A stretch of 64,000 nt of DNA from Achromobacter sp. B7 (GCF_003600685.1 NZ_CP032084.1:2604001-2668000), one strand, 5' to 3'. Counted from the stretch's first letter, positions 15,985 through 25,176 are shown. The notes: a model not told the origin generated them from the sequence alone. Made by a program: numbers and translations.

Positions 15985-16026
15985 GCGCGCCGCCATGTCC
16001 GCACATGGCGGCGCGCTTGCTTTATT
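15985..16026 (+). terminator. Strong hairpin terminator after the beta-propeller gene
   Basis: A perfect 14-bp stem (arms 15985-15998 and 16003-16016, loop ccgc) is followed by ttgctttatt. It separates the HTH/propeller pair from the TRAP operon. Confidence 0.8.
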
Positions 16027-16062
16027 GCGACCAAACGCGCTAGGTCATTCGGCTAGGGTAAG

Positions 16063-16108
16063 TCCTGACAAACAGCTGATTGTCAGCCGTTAGTCAGGAA
16101 GGTTTAAT
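16063..16108 (+). promoter_or_regulatory. Promoter with overlapping dyad upstream of the TRAP operon
   Basis: TTGTCA (16080-16085), 17 bp, then TTTAAT (16103-16108) makes a sigma70-like promoter. A near-perfect dyad with arms ctgacaa and ttgtcag (16065-16071 / 16080-16086) overlaps its -35 box. An outer pair tcctgac / gtcagga (16063-16069 / 16093-16099) is also present. A repressor site is the simplest reading. Confidence 0.5.
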
Positions 16109-16235
16109 CAGCACAAAGTTGCAACGCAGTCGTAGCCCCGACACCGGGAAGCTCGCAGCAGGCGTTTCCCCGCGTCCCCCGCAGGTGCAGTTACTACACG
16201 CTGGTCCATGTAGTCCACCAAGGAGACAAGTAGCC

Positions 16236-17360
16236 ATGCAACACGTCACAAAGCCCCGCCGCAAGTTCATCTCGGGCGCTGCCGTCGCCGGCGCCGCCGC
16301 ACTGGGTTTCCCTGCCGTCACGCGGGCGCAGAATGCGCCGGTTTCATTGCGGTTCCAAAGCACCTGGCCCGCCAACGACATCTTTCACGAGTTCGCGCGC
16401 GACTATGCGCAAAAGGTCAACGACATGGCCGGCGGCCAGTTGAAGATCGAAGTCTTGCCGGCCGGCGCGGTGGTCAAGGCGTTCGACCTGCTGGACGCGG
16501 TATCGGCCGGCACGCTGGACGGCGGGCACGGCGTCGTGGCCTATTGGTACGGCAAGAACACGGCCGTGGCGCTGTGGGGCTCGGGGCCGTCATTCGGCAT
16601 GGATGCCAACATGTTGCTGGCCTGGCATGAATACGGCGGCGGCAAGGAATTGCTGACCGAAATCCAGAAGGCCATGGGCGTGAACGTGGTGTCGTTGATG
16701 TACGGCCCGATGCCGACGCAGCCGTTTGGATGGTTCAAGCGCCCGGTCACCAAGGTGGAAGACGTCAAGGGCGTGAAGTTCCGCACGGTGGGCCTGGCCA
16801 TCGACATGTACACGGCCATGGGCGCGGCGGTGAACGCCTTGCCCGGCGGCGAAATCGTGCCGGCGCTGGATCGCGGGCTGCTCGATGGCGCCGAGTTCAA
16901 CAACGCGTCGTCCGACCTGGCGCTAGGCTTTCAAGACGTGTCCAAGATCTGCATGCTGCAAAGCTTTCACCAAAGCGCGGAGCAGTTTGAAGTGCTGTTC
17001 AACAAGGCCAAGTACGACTCGCTGCCGCCGCACTTGAAGCACGTGCTTAGCTACGCGGCGCAGGCCAGCAGCGCCGATATGTCGTGGAAGGCGGCAAACC
17101 GCTATTCGCAGGACTACATCAAGCTGCAGAAGGAACACAACGTCAAGTTCTACAAGACGCCGGACGCCATCTTGCAGCAGCAGTTGAAGATCTGGGACGA
17201 GATGATCGCCAAGCGTTCCGCCGAGAATCCGCTGTTCAAGAAAGTGCTGGATTCGCAGCGCGCGTTTGCTGAGCGGGTGGGGCGTTGGCACGGGGATACC
17301 TCGGTCAACTACCGGATGGCCTACAACCATTATTTTTCGCGCACCAGCAAGCCGGCCTGA
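16236..17360 (+). CDS. TRAP transporter solute-binding protein (DctP type)
   Basis: 374 residues. The start at 16236 is set by aaggagac upstream. The N-terminus has a twin-arginine signal (KPRRKFISGAAVAGAAALG, cleavage near TRAQN), so export through Tat is likely. The mature part begins VSLRFQSTWPANDIFHEFA and contains KVEDVKGVKFRTVGL and LPGGEIVPALDRGLLDGAEF, the usual DctP ligand-binding core. Tat-exported members of this type are often labelled mannitol/chloroaromatic, but the real ligand is commonly an organic acid. It heads the three-gene TRAP operon and binds the substrate in the periplasm. Confidence 0.94.
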   Translation: MQHVTKPRRKFISGAAVAGAAALGFPAVTRAQNAPVSLRFQSTWPANDIFHEFARDYAQKVNDMAGGQLKIEVLPAGAVVKAFDLLDAVSAGTLDGGHGVVAYWYGKNTAVALWGSGPSFGMDANMLLAWHEYGGGKELLTEIQKAMGVNVVSLMYGPMPTQPFGWFKRPVTKVEDVKGVKFRTVGLAIDMYTAMGAAVNALPGGEIVPALDRGLLDGAEFNNASSDLALGFQDVSKICMLQSFHQSAEQFEVLFNKAKYDSLPPHLKHVLSYAAQASSADMSWKAANRYSQDYIKLQKEHNVKFYKTPDAILQQQLKIWDEMIAKRSAENPLFKKVLDSQRAFAERVGRWHGDTSVNYRMAYNHYFSRTSKPA

Positions 17361-17379
17361 CCTTATCCCAGGCCCCTCG

Positions 17380-18006
17380 ATGCTTCGTCTTATCCGCCTG
17401 ATCGACCGCGTCTCCACCATCGTCGGCAAGACCTTTGCCTGGCTGATCGTTGTGCTGACCCTGCACGTGTGCTGGGAGGTGGCGGCGCGGTATCTGCTGA
17501 ACCAACCCAGCGCGTGGGCGTTCGACATGCAGATGATGTATTACGGCGTGCTCTTCATGATGGCCGGCGCCTACACGCTGGCCAAGAACGGCCACGTGCG
17601 CGGCGACATTCTCTACGGCTTTCTGCCGCCGCGCGTGCAGGCGGGGTTGGACGTGCTGCTGTACCTGGTGTTCTTCTTTCCCGGCGCCATCGCGCTGGTC
17701 TGGGCGGGCTGGTATTACGCCGGCTACTCCATCGCCATCGGCGAGCATTCCTCGCTGATGGCCAACGGGCCACCCATCTATCCGTTCAAGGCGTTCATCC
17801 CCGTGGCGGGCGCGGTGTTGCTGCTGCAAGGCGTGGCCGAGGTGCTGCGTTGCGTGCTGTGCCTGCAACGCGGGGCGTGGCCATCGCGCGAGGAAGATGT
17901 CGAGGAAGTGGACGTGGACAAGCTCAAGAAAATGGTGCACGTCAAAGACGAAGACATCGTCCAGCTTGACCGCTACGTGACCCCGCCCGGGGAGCCGCGC
18001 CGATGA
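17380..18006 (+). CDS. TRAP transporter small permease (DctQ type)
   Basis: 208 residues starting MLRLIRLIDRVSTIVGKTFAW. It has four membrane helices, the VLTLHVCWEVAARYLLNQPSAWAFDMQMMYYG block in the first half (quoted in part as WEVAARYLLNQPSAWAFD), and YTLAKNGHVRGDILYG between TM2 and TM3, which is the DctQ signature. The C-terminal 45 residues are a charged cytoplasmic tail (REEDVEEVDVDKLKKM) that is longer than in most DctQ proteins. The gene overlaps dctM-like by 4 bp (ATGA), so the two are translationally coupled. Confidence 0.93.
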   Translation: MLRLIRLIDRVSTIVGKTFAWLIVVLTLHVCWEVAARYLLNQPSAWAFDMQMMYYGVLFMMAGAYTLAKNGHVRGDILYGFLPPRVQAGLDVLLYLVFFFPGAIALVWAGWYYAGYSIAIGEHSSLMANGPPIYPFKAFIPVAGAVLLLQGVAEVLRCVLCLQRGAWPSREEDVEEVDVDKLKKMVHVKDEDIVQLDRYVTPPGEPRR

Positions 18007-20000
18007 AAATTCACAAGGCCTTGTGGTTCGGCTTGTCGTGCATCGGAATCGTGCTGCTGATGATCGCGTTCCTGACGCCGTGGGGCGAACTGACCACGGG
18101 GCACATCGGGCTGTTGATGCTGGCGCTGATCGTGGTGGCGATCATGCTGGGCTTTCCCACGGCGTTCACGCTGATGGGCATGGGCGTGCTGTTCACCTTC
18201 CTGGCGTACTACATGCAAAGCGCCGACGCGGGTCGGTCGGTGGGGCAGACGCTGGACCTGATGGTGCAGCGCACGTACGCCACGATGACCAACGATTCGC
18301 TGATTTCGATTCCGCTGTTCGTGTTCATGGGGTACCTGGTCGAACGCGCCAACCTGATCGAAAAGTTGTTCCGGTCCATGCATCTGGCGCTGGCGCGCCT
18401 GCCGGGCGCGCTGGCGGTTGCCACGCTGGCCACGTGCGCGATCTTCGCCACGGCCACCGGCATCGTCGGCGCGGTGGTGACACTGATGGGGCTGCTGGCC
18501 ATGCCCGCCATGTTGAAGGCGGGCTACAGCGTGCGCCTGACGGCGGGGTCGATCACGGCGGGCGGCTGCCTGGGCATCTTGCTGCCGCCGTCGGTGATGC
18601 TCATCGTCTACGGCGCGACCACCGGCGTGTCGGTGGTGCAGCTGTACGCGGGCGCGCTGTTTCCCGGCATCATGCTGGCCGGCCTGTACATGCTGTATGT
18701 GATCCTGGTGGCCAAGCTGCGTCCCGACATGGCGCCGCCGCTGCCCGTCAGCGAACGCGGCGTGCCGCTGTCGCCCGAAGCCAAGACGCTGGCCGCCGCC
18801 GGCTACACGCGCGCGTTGTCGGGCATGGTGGCGGCGCTGTTCAAGGGCCGGCGCAATCACGGGGTGCCGTTCGGCTTCATGCTGCGCAACCTGGTCACGG
18901 TGTTGGCGCCGCTGGCGCTGACGGTATTGTTGGTGGCCGTGGTGCATCACGGCGTGACGCGTCCGATCGTGGAATACGACATTCCGGCGGAATTGCAGTT
19001 GGGGTCGGGCGGGTTTGATTCCGGCCTGAGCGAGCCCGGCGCGGACGGCTTGGCAGAGCCGCCGGGCGGGGGATTGGCGGAGCCACCCGTCGGGGGACTG
19101 GCAGAGCCACCCGTCGGGGGACTGGCGGAGCCACCCGTCGGGGGACTGGCGGAGCCACCCATCGGCGGGTCGGCGCAGCCTTCCGCTGGTCAATTGGTGG
19201 AACCGCCATCGCCCGGCGCCGCGGACTCGTCCGCCTCTGCGTCCCGCCCCGCACCCACCGGGTTTTGGATATTCGTCGCCGTCTGCGCGGTGGTGCTGGC
19301 CGTGTTCTATGCCGCCCTGACGTGGGCGCGGCTGGAAATCTTCAAGATGTTGATGGGCTCGTTCTTTCCTTTGGCAGTGATGATTGCCGCCGTGCTGGGC
19401 TCGATCGCGTTCGGCCTTGCCACCCCCAGCGAAGCGGCCGCCATGGGGGCCATGGGCGGCGCCTTGCTCGCCTTGGCCTACCGCCGGCTGAACCTGCCCG
19501 TGCTGCGCGAATCCGTATTCCTCACCGCCAAGACCACCGCGATGGTGTGCTGGCTGTTCGTGGGCTCGTCGATCTTTTCCGCCGCGTTCGCGCTGCTGGG
19601 CGGCCAGCGCATCATCGAAGAATGGGTGCTGTCGCTGGGCTTGACGCCGATTCAGTTCCTGTTGCTGGCGCAGGTCATCATCTTTCTGCTGGGCTGGCCG
19701 CTGGAGTGGACCGAGATCATCGTCATCTTCATGCCCATCTTCGTGCCCCTGTTGAATGCCTTTGGTATCGACCCGCTGTTCTTCGGCCTGCTGGTGGCGC
19801 TGAACCTGCAAACCGCCTTTCTGTCGCCGCCCGTGGCCATGTCGGCCTTCTATCTAAAGGGCGTCTCGCCGCCGCACGTGACGTTGAACCAGATCTTCCT
19901 GGGCATGATGCCGTTCATGGGGATCCAGGTAGTGGCGATTTTCCTGTTGTACGTGTTCCCGGGCATCGGCATGTGGCTGCCCACGGTGCTGTATCGCTAG
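18003..20000 (+). CDS. TRAP transporter large permease (DctM type) with repeat-bearing loop
   Basis: 665 residues, about a dozen or more membrane helices. It is the ion-coupled channel subunit (FMGYLVERANLIEKLF, FATATGIVGAVVTLMGLLAMP, TAGSITAGGCLGILLPPSVML; later FGLATPSEAAAMGAMG and LQTAFLSPPVAMSAFYLKGV). Most DctM proteins have 420-450 residues; this one belongs to the longer type with an extended central region (about 255-425). Within that region residues 349-404 are tandem GLAEPPVG units, predicted to sit in a loop between membrane segments. The substrate is the same unknown one as DctP's. It is the last gene of the operon. Confidence 0.93.
   Translation: MKIHKALWFGLSCIGIVLLMIAFLTPWGELTTGHIGLLMLALIVVAIMLGFPTAFTLMGMGVLFTFLAYYMQSADAGRSVGQTLDLMVQRTYATMTNDSLISIPLFVFMGYLVERANLIEKLFRSMHLALARLPGALAVATLATCAIFATATGIVGAVVTLMGLLAMPAMLKAGYSVRLTAGSITAGGCLGILLPPSVMLIVYGATTGVSVVQLYAGALFPGIMLAGLYMLYVILVAKLRPDMAPPLPVSERGVPLSPEAKTLAAAGYTRALSGMVAALFKGRRNHGVPFGFMLRNLVTVLAPLALTVLLVAVVHHGVTRPIVEYDIPAELQLGSGGFDSGLSEPGADGLAEPPGGGLAEPPVGGLAEPPVGGLAEPPVGGLAEPPIGGSAQPSAGQLVEPPSPGAADSSASASRPAPTGFWIFVAVCAVVLAVFYAALTWARLEIFKMLMGSFFPLAVMIAAVLGSIAFGLATPSEAAAMGAMGGALLALAYRRLNLPVLRESVFLTAKTTAMVCWLFVGSSIFSAAFALLGGQRIIEEWVLSLGLTPIQFLLLAQVIIFLLGWPLEWTEIIVIFMPIFVPLLNAFGIDPLFFGLLVALNLQTAFLSPPVAMSAFYLKGVSPPHVTLNQIFLGMMPFMGIQVVAIFLLYVFPGIGMWLPTVLYR
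19047..19214 (+). repeat. 24-bp in-frame tandem repeat in the DctM gene
   Basis: Units run 19047-19070, 19071-19094, 19095-19118, 19119-19142 and 19143-19166, followed by two degenerate ones to 19214. The consensus encodes GLAEPPVG. The central three are nearly identical at DNA level, which indicates recent duplication. Confidence 0.92.
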
Positions 20001-20129
20001 GCCGGACGATCCGTGCGGTGGCGGAATGTGCCGACGCTGTCTCGGCGCTGTTTCGGCGCTGTGTCGGCGCATTGCCGGCGCTTTGCCGTGCATTGCCATG
20101 CCCATGCCTTGCCGACCCTTTGCCCGCGC

Positions 20130-21440
20130 TTACTCGCGCACCAGATACGCCTTCCCACCCGGCGCCAGATACGGCGTCAGGTCCTTGAACGGCACCGTGG
20201 CGTGCGTGCCCAGGCACACGCCCATCGCGTGGCCCACGCCGGATACCGACAAGGTCAGCACGCCCGGCGCCTCGGTTCCCAAGGCCAGGTAGCTGGGCCA
20301 GAGGTCCGAGCATTCCTTCAGCGAATCATCGTCACCGCCCTCGATCTTCATGTCGGCTTGCGGCGCGCGGGCCTTGTCGATCAAGGCAAGCAGCGCGGGG
20401 CTGGCTTCGCGCCATCCGTTTTCGCCCGGCACGTACGCATCCAGCACGCGGTTCCAATCCAGGTATTTGCCTTGAAGCAGGTCGAAGGTGTAGGGCTCGA
20501 AATGGTTGTTGGGGTGCGCGCCGCCGCAGTACAGGCTGCCGGATTCGGTCACGGTCATCAGCGCGGTGGATAGCCATTGCACGGTGATGGCTTCCTCGTC
20601 ATAGCTGCCCAGCGTGCCGGCGGCCGGATTGTCGTTGGTGTAGGCAGACGCCTTGCAAGCCAGCGCCGCCAGGCTCATCTGCCAGTGGCGCTGTTCAAGC
20701 AGCGCGTTGACGCGGGCCATCACCTGAGGATCGGGGTGGCGGCTCAGGCGCGGGTAGCTGAACTGTGTGCGGGGGTCGCGCCACATGCGGTAGGCGACGG
20801 CGCCCGTGCCGCTGTCAGCGCCGACCGGCAGGGCGTGGCCGGCCAGCTTCAAGGTTTCGTAGGGGGCGTTGTTGGCGTTGATGCTTACGCCGTGATCGAT
20901 GCCGCTGCCCATACCGCCGCTGATCGCATCGGTAACGGCCTGCCCGCTGCCCGGCGCCAGCGCGCGAGGATCGTACTGCGCCACGCGGCGCAGCGCGAAG
21001 GCGCGTTGTTTGCCCGTGCGGGTATCGACCCAGTGGCCGCGATACCCGTCGGCGTCGCGGTGCCCTTGCCAGGTGGCGGCTGCGGCGGCCTTGGCGTCCG
21101 GGGCGATGCCCGCTTCCTGTAGTTCATAAAACAGCCGGGGTTCTGCCAGGGCTTCGGGCGTGCCTTGCAAGGGGATGTCGACGCCGTTCTTCGGATAGAA
21201 ATACCGGCCCGTCACGGGGCTGCCGTCCGACCCTTGACCCTCCAATTCCATCACCACCTCGCCCGCGCCTTCAAGCGTGCCGACGTAGACGGTGCGTAAG
21301 CGGGTTTCGGCGGGTGCGGCCGCCGCGGCATTGGCCGCCACGGCACCGGCCGCCGCGGCACCGGCCGCCTCAACGTAGGGGGGCGATGCGATCAGCGCCA
21401 GTGCGGCAAGCATCAGACGGACAAGCGGGATAGGGAACAT
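20130..21440 (-). CDS. Secreted DUF3298-like protein of unknown function
   Basis: 436 residues from the ATG at 21440, with a signal peptide (VRLMLAALALIASPPYVEA). An Ala-rich linker (AAGAAAAGAVAANAAAAAPAE) is followed by a beta-rich region (VYVGTLEGAGEVVMELEG). The C-terminal part has YCGGAHPNNHFEPYTFDL and GKYLDWNRVLD, resembling the DUF3298/RsiV-type domain of secreted proteins. Cysteines occur at several positions (ACKAS, YCGG, ECSDLW, VCLG). The location is probably periplasmic. No partner gene gives a function. The open frame extends far upstream, but only this segment has coding character. Confidence 0.8.
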   Translation of the reverse strand: MFPIPLVRLMLAALALIASPPYVEAAGAAAAGAVAANAAAAAPAETRLRTVYVGTLEGAGEVVMELEGQGSDGSPVTGRYFYPKNGVDIPLQGTPEALAEPRLFYELQEAGIAPDAKAAAAATWQGHRDADGYRGHWVDTRTGKQRAFALRRVAQYDPRALAPGSGQAVTDAISGGMGSGIDHGVSINANNAPYETLKLAGHALPVGADSGTGAVAYRMWRDPRTQFSYPRLSRHPDPQVMARVNALLEQRHWQMSLAALACKASAYTNDNPAAGTLGSYDEEAITVQWLSTALMTVTESGSLYCGGAHPNNHFEPYTFDLLQGKYLDWNRVLDAYVPGENGWREASPALLALIDKARAPQADMKIEGGDDDSLKECSDLWPSYLALGTEAPGVLTLSVSGVGHAMGVCLGTHATVPFKDLTPYLAPGGKAYLVRE

Positions 21441-21664
21441 GGCGCAGTGTGGAAGACGGATGACAACGGGATGATAGCGGCCCCGTTCAGTCCGGATCAC
21501 CGGCAGTGTCAATATCGTCACTTGCCAATCGGTGTGACGCCAGCAAAAACCGGCCCGCCTGGGTGCGCGAGGTATGCGCACGGCGGCTGGCGGGCACGCC
21601 GACCGCCGCGACCGAACGCCTGTGCAAGCGCGCACTGCGGTCGGTCGGGCCGTAGCGGCTGCGT

Positions 21665-22414
21665 TCAAAGCTGGCTCATGCCGCCATCCACGATGATTTC
21701 GGTGCCCACGATAAACGCGGATTCCGGCGCCGCCAGATGCAATACGGTCGAAGCCAGTTCCTGCGGTGTGCCGAAGCGGCCCAGCGGGATCTGCGCCTGG
21801 ATGCCGGCGGCCGTCTTTTCCAGGGTGGCTGCGTCCAGGCCCAGCTTGCCGTAGATGGGGGTCGCGATCGGGCCGGGGCTGACCACGTTCACGCGGATGC
21901 CTCGGGGCAGCAGCTCGGCCGACAGCGTCTTGGCCAGCGAGATCAGCGCGGCCTTGCTGGCGGCGTAGATACTGGAGGCCGGCATGCCGATGTGGGCGTT
22001 GATCGAGCCGTTCAGCACGATGGACGCGCCCGGGTTCAACAGCGGGTCCAAGGCCTGTAGCTGAAAGAACACGCCCTTGATGTTGGTGTTGAAAGTTTGG
22101 TCCCACAGGTCTTCGGTGGCCTCGGCCAAGGTCGCAAACTTGGCAATGCCGGCGTTGACGAAAACGGCGTCCAGCCGCACGTCCGCGTCTTTCAGCGCCT
22201 GGGCCAGCGCAGCCGAGGCGCCCGGCGCGCCGGCCACATTGCGGATGGCCAGCGTGTTGCCGCCCAGCGTGGCCCGCGCGGTTTGCAGCGCGGCTTCGTC
22301 GCGGCCCGTGACGATGACGCGGGCGCCTTCGGCCGCAAACGCTTGCGCTGCCGCCAGGCCGATGCCGCTGGTGCCGCCGGTGACCAATACGGTCTTGTGT
22401 TCAAAACGGTTCAT
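21665..22414 (-). CDS. Short-chain dehydrogenase/reductase
   Basis: 249 residues; classical SDR. Cofactor motif TGGTSGIG at about 12-19, NAG at about 90, catalytic Ser in NGSINAH, Tyr and Lys in YAASK, and the C-terminal IVDGGMSQL end. The Arg in TGRD after the second strand suggests NADP(H). It starts at the ATG at 22414 with aaggaga upstream. It is divergently transcribed from a LysR regulator across 103 bp that contain a strong palindrome, so that regulator probably controls it. The substrate is unknown; relatives act on ketones or quinones. Confidence 0.93.
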   Translation of the reverse strand: MNRFEHKTVLVTGGTSGIGLAAAQAFAAEGARVIVTGRDEAALQTARATLGGNTLAIRNVAGAPGASAALAQALKDADVRLDAVFVNAGIAKFATLAEATEDLWDQTFNTNIKGVFFQLQALDPLLNPGASIVLNGSINAHIGMPASSIYAASKAALISLAKTLSAELLPRGIRVNVVSPGPIATPIYGKLGLDAATLEKTAAGIQAQIPLGRFGTPQELASTVLHLAAPESAFIVGTEIIVDGGMSQL

Positions 22415-22487
22415 GGTGATCTCCTTGGGAGTCGTTCGATAAGGTGTAGCCATGTTGCGCCTGGGGCGGCGCTTTGTCGTACCATCT

Positions 22488-22507
22488 TTCGAACGAACAC
22501 GTTCGAA
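22488..22507. promoter_or_regulatory. LysR-type operator ttcgaacg-n4-cgttcgaa
   Basis: Perfect 8-bp inverted repeats (22488-22495 and 22500-22507) with a 4-base centre, 10 bp upstream of the LysR start and 73 bp upstream of the SDR start. The symmetry and position suit an autoregulatory LysR site controlling both genes. Confidence 0.6.
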
Positions 22508-22517
22508 GGAATCGCAC

Positions 22518-23435
22518 ATGTTGACCGCCCATGAACTGGCGCTGCTGGAAGCCATCCGGGACAGCGGCAGCCTGTCTCGCGCGGCGGTAAAGCTTGGCCG
22601 AGCGCCATCGTCCGTGTCGCACGCGGCCCGCCAGCTGGAAGAACGCTTTGACGCGCTGCTGTTCGACCGCCGCCGCTATCGGCTGCAACTGACGCCCGCC
22701 GGGCAGCTGCTGGCGGACGAAGCCGCGCGGCTGATGCTGGACGTGTCCCGGCTGACGCAACGCGTCAAGCAGGTAGCCAGCGGTTGGGAAGATCGGCTGC
22801 ATATCGTCAGCGACGAGATCCTGGAATTTGAATTGATGTCGCCGTTGATACATGCGTTTGATCGCCTGGATTCCGGGGTGAGCCTGCGCTTGACGCATGA
22901 GGTGCTGGGCGGCACGTGGGAGGCGCTGCGTGAAGGCCGGGCCGACCTGATTGTGGGAGCGACGAACGAGCCCCAAGCTATGCCGAATCTTCAGTGGGCG
23001 CAATTGGGGGCAATGGAATGGTTGTTCGCGGTGGCGCCGCGCCATCCCCTGGCCAAGCTGAAAACGCCCTTGCGGCAGGACCAGATTCAGCAGTACCGCG
23101 CGGTGGTGGTGGCGGACACGTCGCGCGGGGCGGCGGCGCGCGGCTATGGCCGGGTCAGCGGTCAGCCGGTGCTGGCCGTGCCCAGCATGCGCGCAAAGAT
23201 CCTGGCGCAGCGCGACGGCCTGGGCATAGGCTGGGTGCCGCGCCACCGTGTGGCGTCGTTGCTGGCGCGCGGGGAATTATTGGAAATGGCCACCGAGACA
23301 CCGCGTGAACCGAACATGCTGTACCTGGCATGGCGCGGCAGTCACGAGGGCCGCGCGCTGAAATGGTGGCTGGAGCAGTTGCGCCAGCCCACCATGGCGG
23401 CGGCGCTGATGCGGGGCGTGGATGCGTTTCGCTGA
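22518..23435 (+). CDS. LysR-family regulator of the adjacent SDR gene
   Basis: 305 residues from the ATG at 22518 (gaagga upstream). N-terminal winged HTH: LTAHELALLEAIRDSGSLSR, then AAVKLGRAPSSVSHAARQLEE and LFDRRRYRLQLTPAGQLL. The effector-binding part (90-300) has the periplasmic-binding-protein fold pattern, with GTWEALREGRADLIVGAT and FAVAPRHPLAKL. It is divergent from the SDR gene and probably regulates it in response to an unknown ligand. Confidence 0.92.
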   Translation: MLTAHELALLEAIRDSGSLSRAAVKLGRAPSSVSHAARQLEERFDALLFDRRRYRLQLTPAGQLLADEAARLMLDVSRLTQRVKQVASGWEDRLHIVSDEILEFELMSPLIHAFDRLDSGVSLRLTHEVLGGTWEALREGRADLIVGATNEPQAMPNLQWAQLGAMEWLFAVAPRHPLAKLKTPLRQDQIQQYRAVVVADTSRGAAARGYGRVSGQPVLAVPSMRAKILAQRDGLGIGWVPRHRVASLLARGELLEMATETPREPNMLYLAWRGSHEGRALKWWLEQLRQPTMAAALMRGVDAFR

Positions 23436-23513
23436 TGTGCGAGTCCCGGCCCGTTAATCCGGCACATTACACGGCACATCGCGCTGGCATGACACGGCGC
23501 GCCACATCGTCCG

Positions 23514-24128
23514 TCAAACTGCGCGGGCGATGCCTTCGGCCGCCAGCGCCGCCTGCACACTCGGCCGCATTTCAATGCGCGCCATATAGTCAGCCAGCAC
23601 GGGTCGGCCCGCCAGATCGATGTCAAAAAACCGGGCCCATCGCAGCACGGCATACAGGTAAGCGTCGGCCACGCCAAAGCGGTCGCCAAGCAGGAAGGGC
23701 ACAGATTGCAAAACGCCCGCCAGATAATCCAGCCGCTTTTCCACCCGGGCCTGCCACCACTGGCGCGCCTCGGCGGGCAGGGCCCGGTTGAACAGCGGGC
23801 CAAAGCCGCCATGGATTTCGGTGCTGATGAAGTTAAGCCATTCCTGCAAGCGGCTGCGGTCCCAGGTGCCGTTGGGCGGCGCCAGCCCGGCTTGCGGGTT
23901 CAGGTCGGCCAGATATTGCACGATGGCCGGTCCTTCGGTCAGCACTTGCCCGTCGTCCCGTTGCAGCGCGGCAACGTAGCCCTTCGGGTTGATCGCCAGG
24001 AAGTCGTCGCCGTCCTCGGTGCGCTTGGTTTGGTTGTTCACCCGCACCAGGGTAAAGGGCAGATCCAGCTCGCGCAGCACGATGTGCGGCGACAGCGAGC
24101 AGGTGTCGGGGGCGTAGTACAGCTTCAT
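23514..24128 (-). CDS. Glutathione S-transferase (GstA/beta-like)
   Basis: 204 residues, starting MKLYYAPDTCSLSPHIVLRE, the typical N-terminus of bacterial beta-class GSTs, where Cys10 (DTCSLSPH) is the glutathione-interacting residue. FLAINPKGYVAAL and GPAIVQYLADL complete the thioredoxin fold. The helical domain follows, with FLLGDRFGVADAYLY. The length is normal and there is no insert. It is divergent from a LysR gene 100 bp away, which probably regulates it. A detoxification or redox role is known for the family; the specific substrate is unknown. Confidence 0.93.
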   Translation of the reverse strand: MKLYYAPDTCSLSPHIVLRELDLPFTLVRVNNQTKRTEDGDDFLAINPKGYVAALQRDDGQVLTEGPAIVQYLADLNPQAGLAPPNGTWDRSRLQEWLNFISTEIHGGFGPLFNRALPAEARQWWQARVEKRLDYLAGVLQSVPFLLGDRFGVADAYLYAVLRWARFFDIDLAGRPVLADYMARIEMRPSVQAALAAEGIARAV

Positions 24129-24228
24129 CGGTCGGTCCTTCGGTTCAGCAAGAGGGGCAAGCATGAGGCCGCACCAGGCATGCGTAAAATTACTTCTTCA
24201 AAAATGTGAAATAAGCAGAGCTGATGCC

Positions 24229-25176
24229 ATGATGAACCTGATGCACTGGCGGCTGGTGTTGGCCGTGGTGGACGCCGGCAACATCACGCACGCGGCGGCC
24301 GACGTGGGCATGACCCAGTCCGGCGCCAGCCAGGCCATCGCCAATCTGGAAGACATGCTGGGTGCGCCGCTGTTCACGCGCGACCGTCGGCAGACGCTGC
24401 CCACGGCATTGGGCCTGCGGGTGGCGGACGAGGCGCGGGCCATGCTGGATGCGCTGGGGCGCATTCAAAATATGGCGCAAGACGCGTGCGGCACGGCGCG
24501 CGGTACGTTGCGCCTGGCCAGTTTTCCGATGGTGTTTTCCACCATCCTGCGGCCGGTCCTGCGGCGTTTTCGGCAGCAGCATCCGGGCATCGACGTGGTG
24601 TCGCTTGAAGCCTCGGATGACGAAGTCGAAGCCCTGCTGGCGGCGGGCACCGTGGATGCGGGCGTGGTGCTGAACGCCGCGCCCGGGCGGCACGTGTGTC
24701 CGCTTGGCCAAGACGAATGGATGGCCGTGCTGCCCGCCGCGCATCCGCTGGCCCGCGCGGGTAACGCCGTGGACCTGGCGGCGCTGGCGGCGCAGCCTTT
24801 CGTGCTGGCTACAGGCGGATGCAGCGTGCACGCGCAGAGCGTGGCGCAGGACGCCGGCCTTGCCATCGATGACGTGCGCGCCACGGTGCGCGACTGGAGC
24901 AGCGCCTTTGCGCTGGTGCGTGAAGGCGTGGGCGTGGCGCTGGTGCCCGCGCTGACCCTGCCTGAAAACCGTCGCGGCCTGCGCGTGCTGCGGCTGGCGC
25001 AGCCCTTGTACCGGTCGTTCGGGCTGGCGGCATCGGCGCAAGCGGCCGACAGCGCGCCGGTTCAGGCCTTGTTTGCAATGTTGCGATCCCAACAGGAGGA
25101 CCGGCGCGCGCCTGCGCCTTTGTCCGTGCCTTTGTCCGCGCCTTTACTCGCGCCTGTGCCCACGCCTTTGCCCTGA
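24229..25176 (+). CDS. LysR-family regulator with a proline-rich tail
   Basis: 315 residues from the ATG at 24229 (a second ATG follows). The HTH reads MHWRLVLAVVDAGNITHAAADVGMTQSGASQAIANLE, quoted in part as AAADVGMTQSGASQAI. The effector domain contains RGTLRLASFP and REGVGVALVPALTL. The final 25 residues (APAPLSVPLSAPLLAPVPTP) are a low-complexity repeat coded by gcctttgtcc-like units, absent from ordinary LysR proteins. It is divergent from the GST and probably controls it. Confidence 0.9.
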   Translation: MMNLMHWRLVLAVVDAGNITHAAADVGMTQSGASQAIANLEDMLGAPLFTRDRRQTLPTALGLRVADEARAMLDALGRIQNMAQDACGTARGTLRLASFPMVFSTILRPVLRRFRQQHPGIDVVSLEASDDEVEALLAAGTVDAGVVLNAAPGRHVCPLGQDEWMAVLPAAHPLARAGNAVDLAALAAQPFVLATGGCSVHAQSVAQDAGLAIDDVRATVRDWSSAFALVREGVGVALVPALTLPENRRGLRVLRLAQPLYRSFGLAASAQAADSAPVQALFAMLRSQQEDRRAPAPLSVPLSAPLLAPVPTPLP

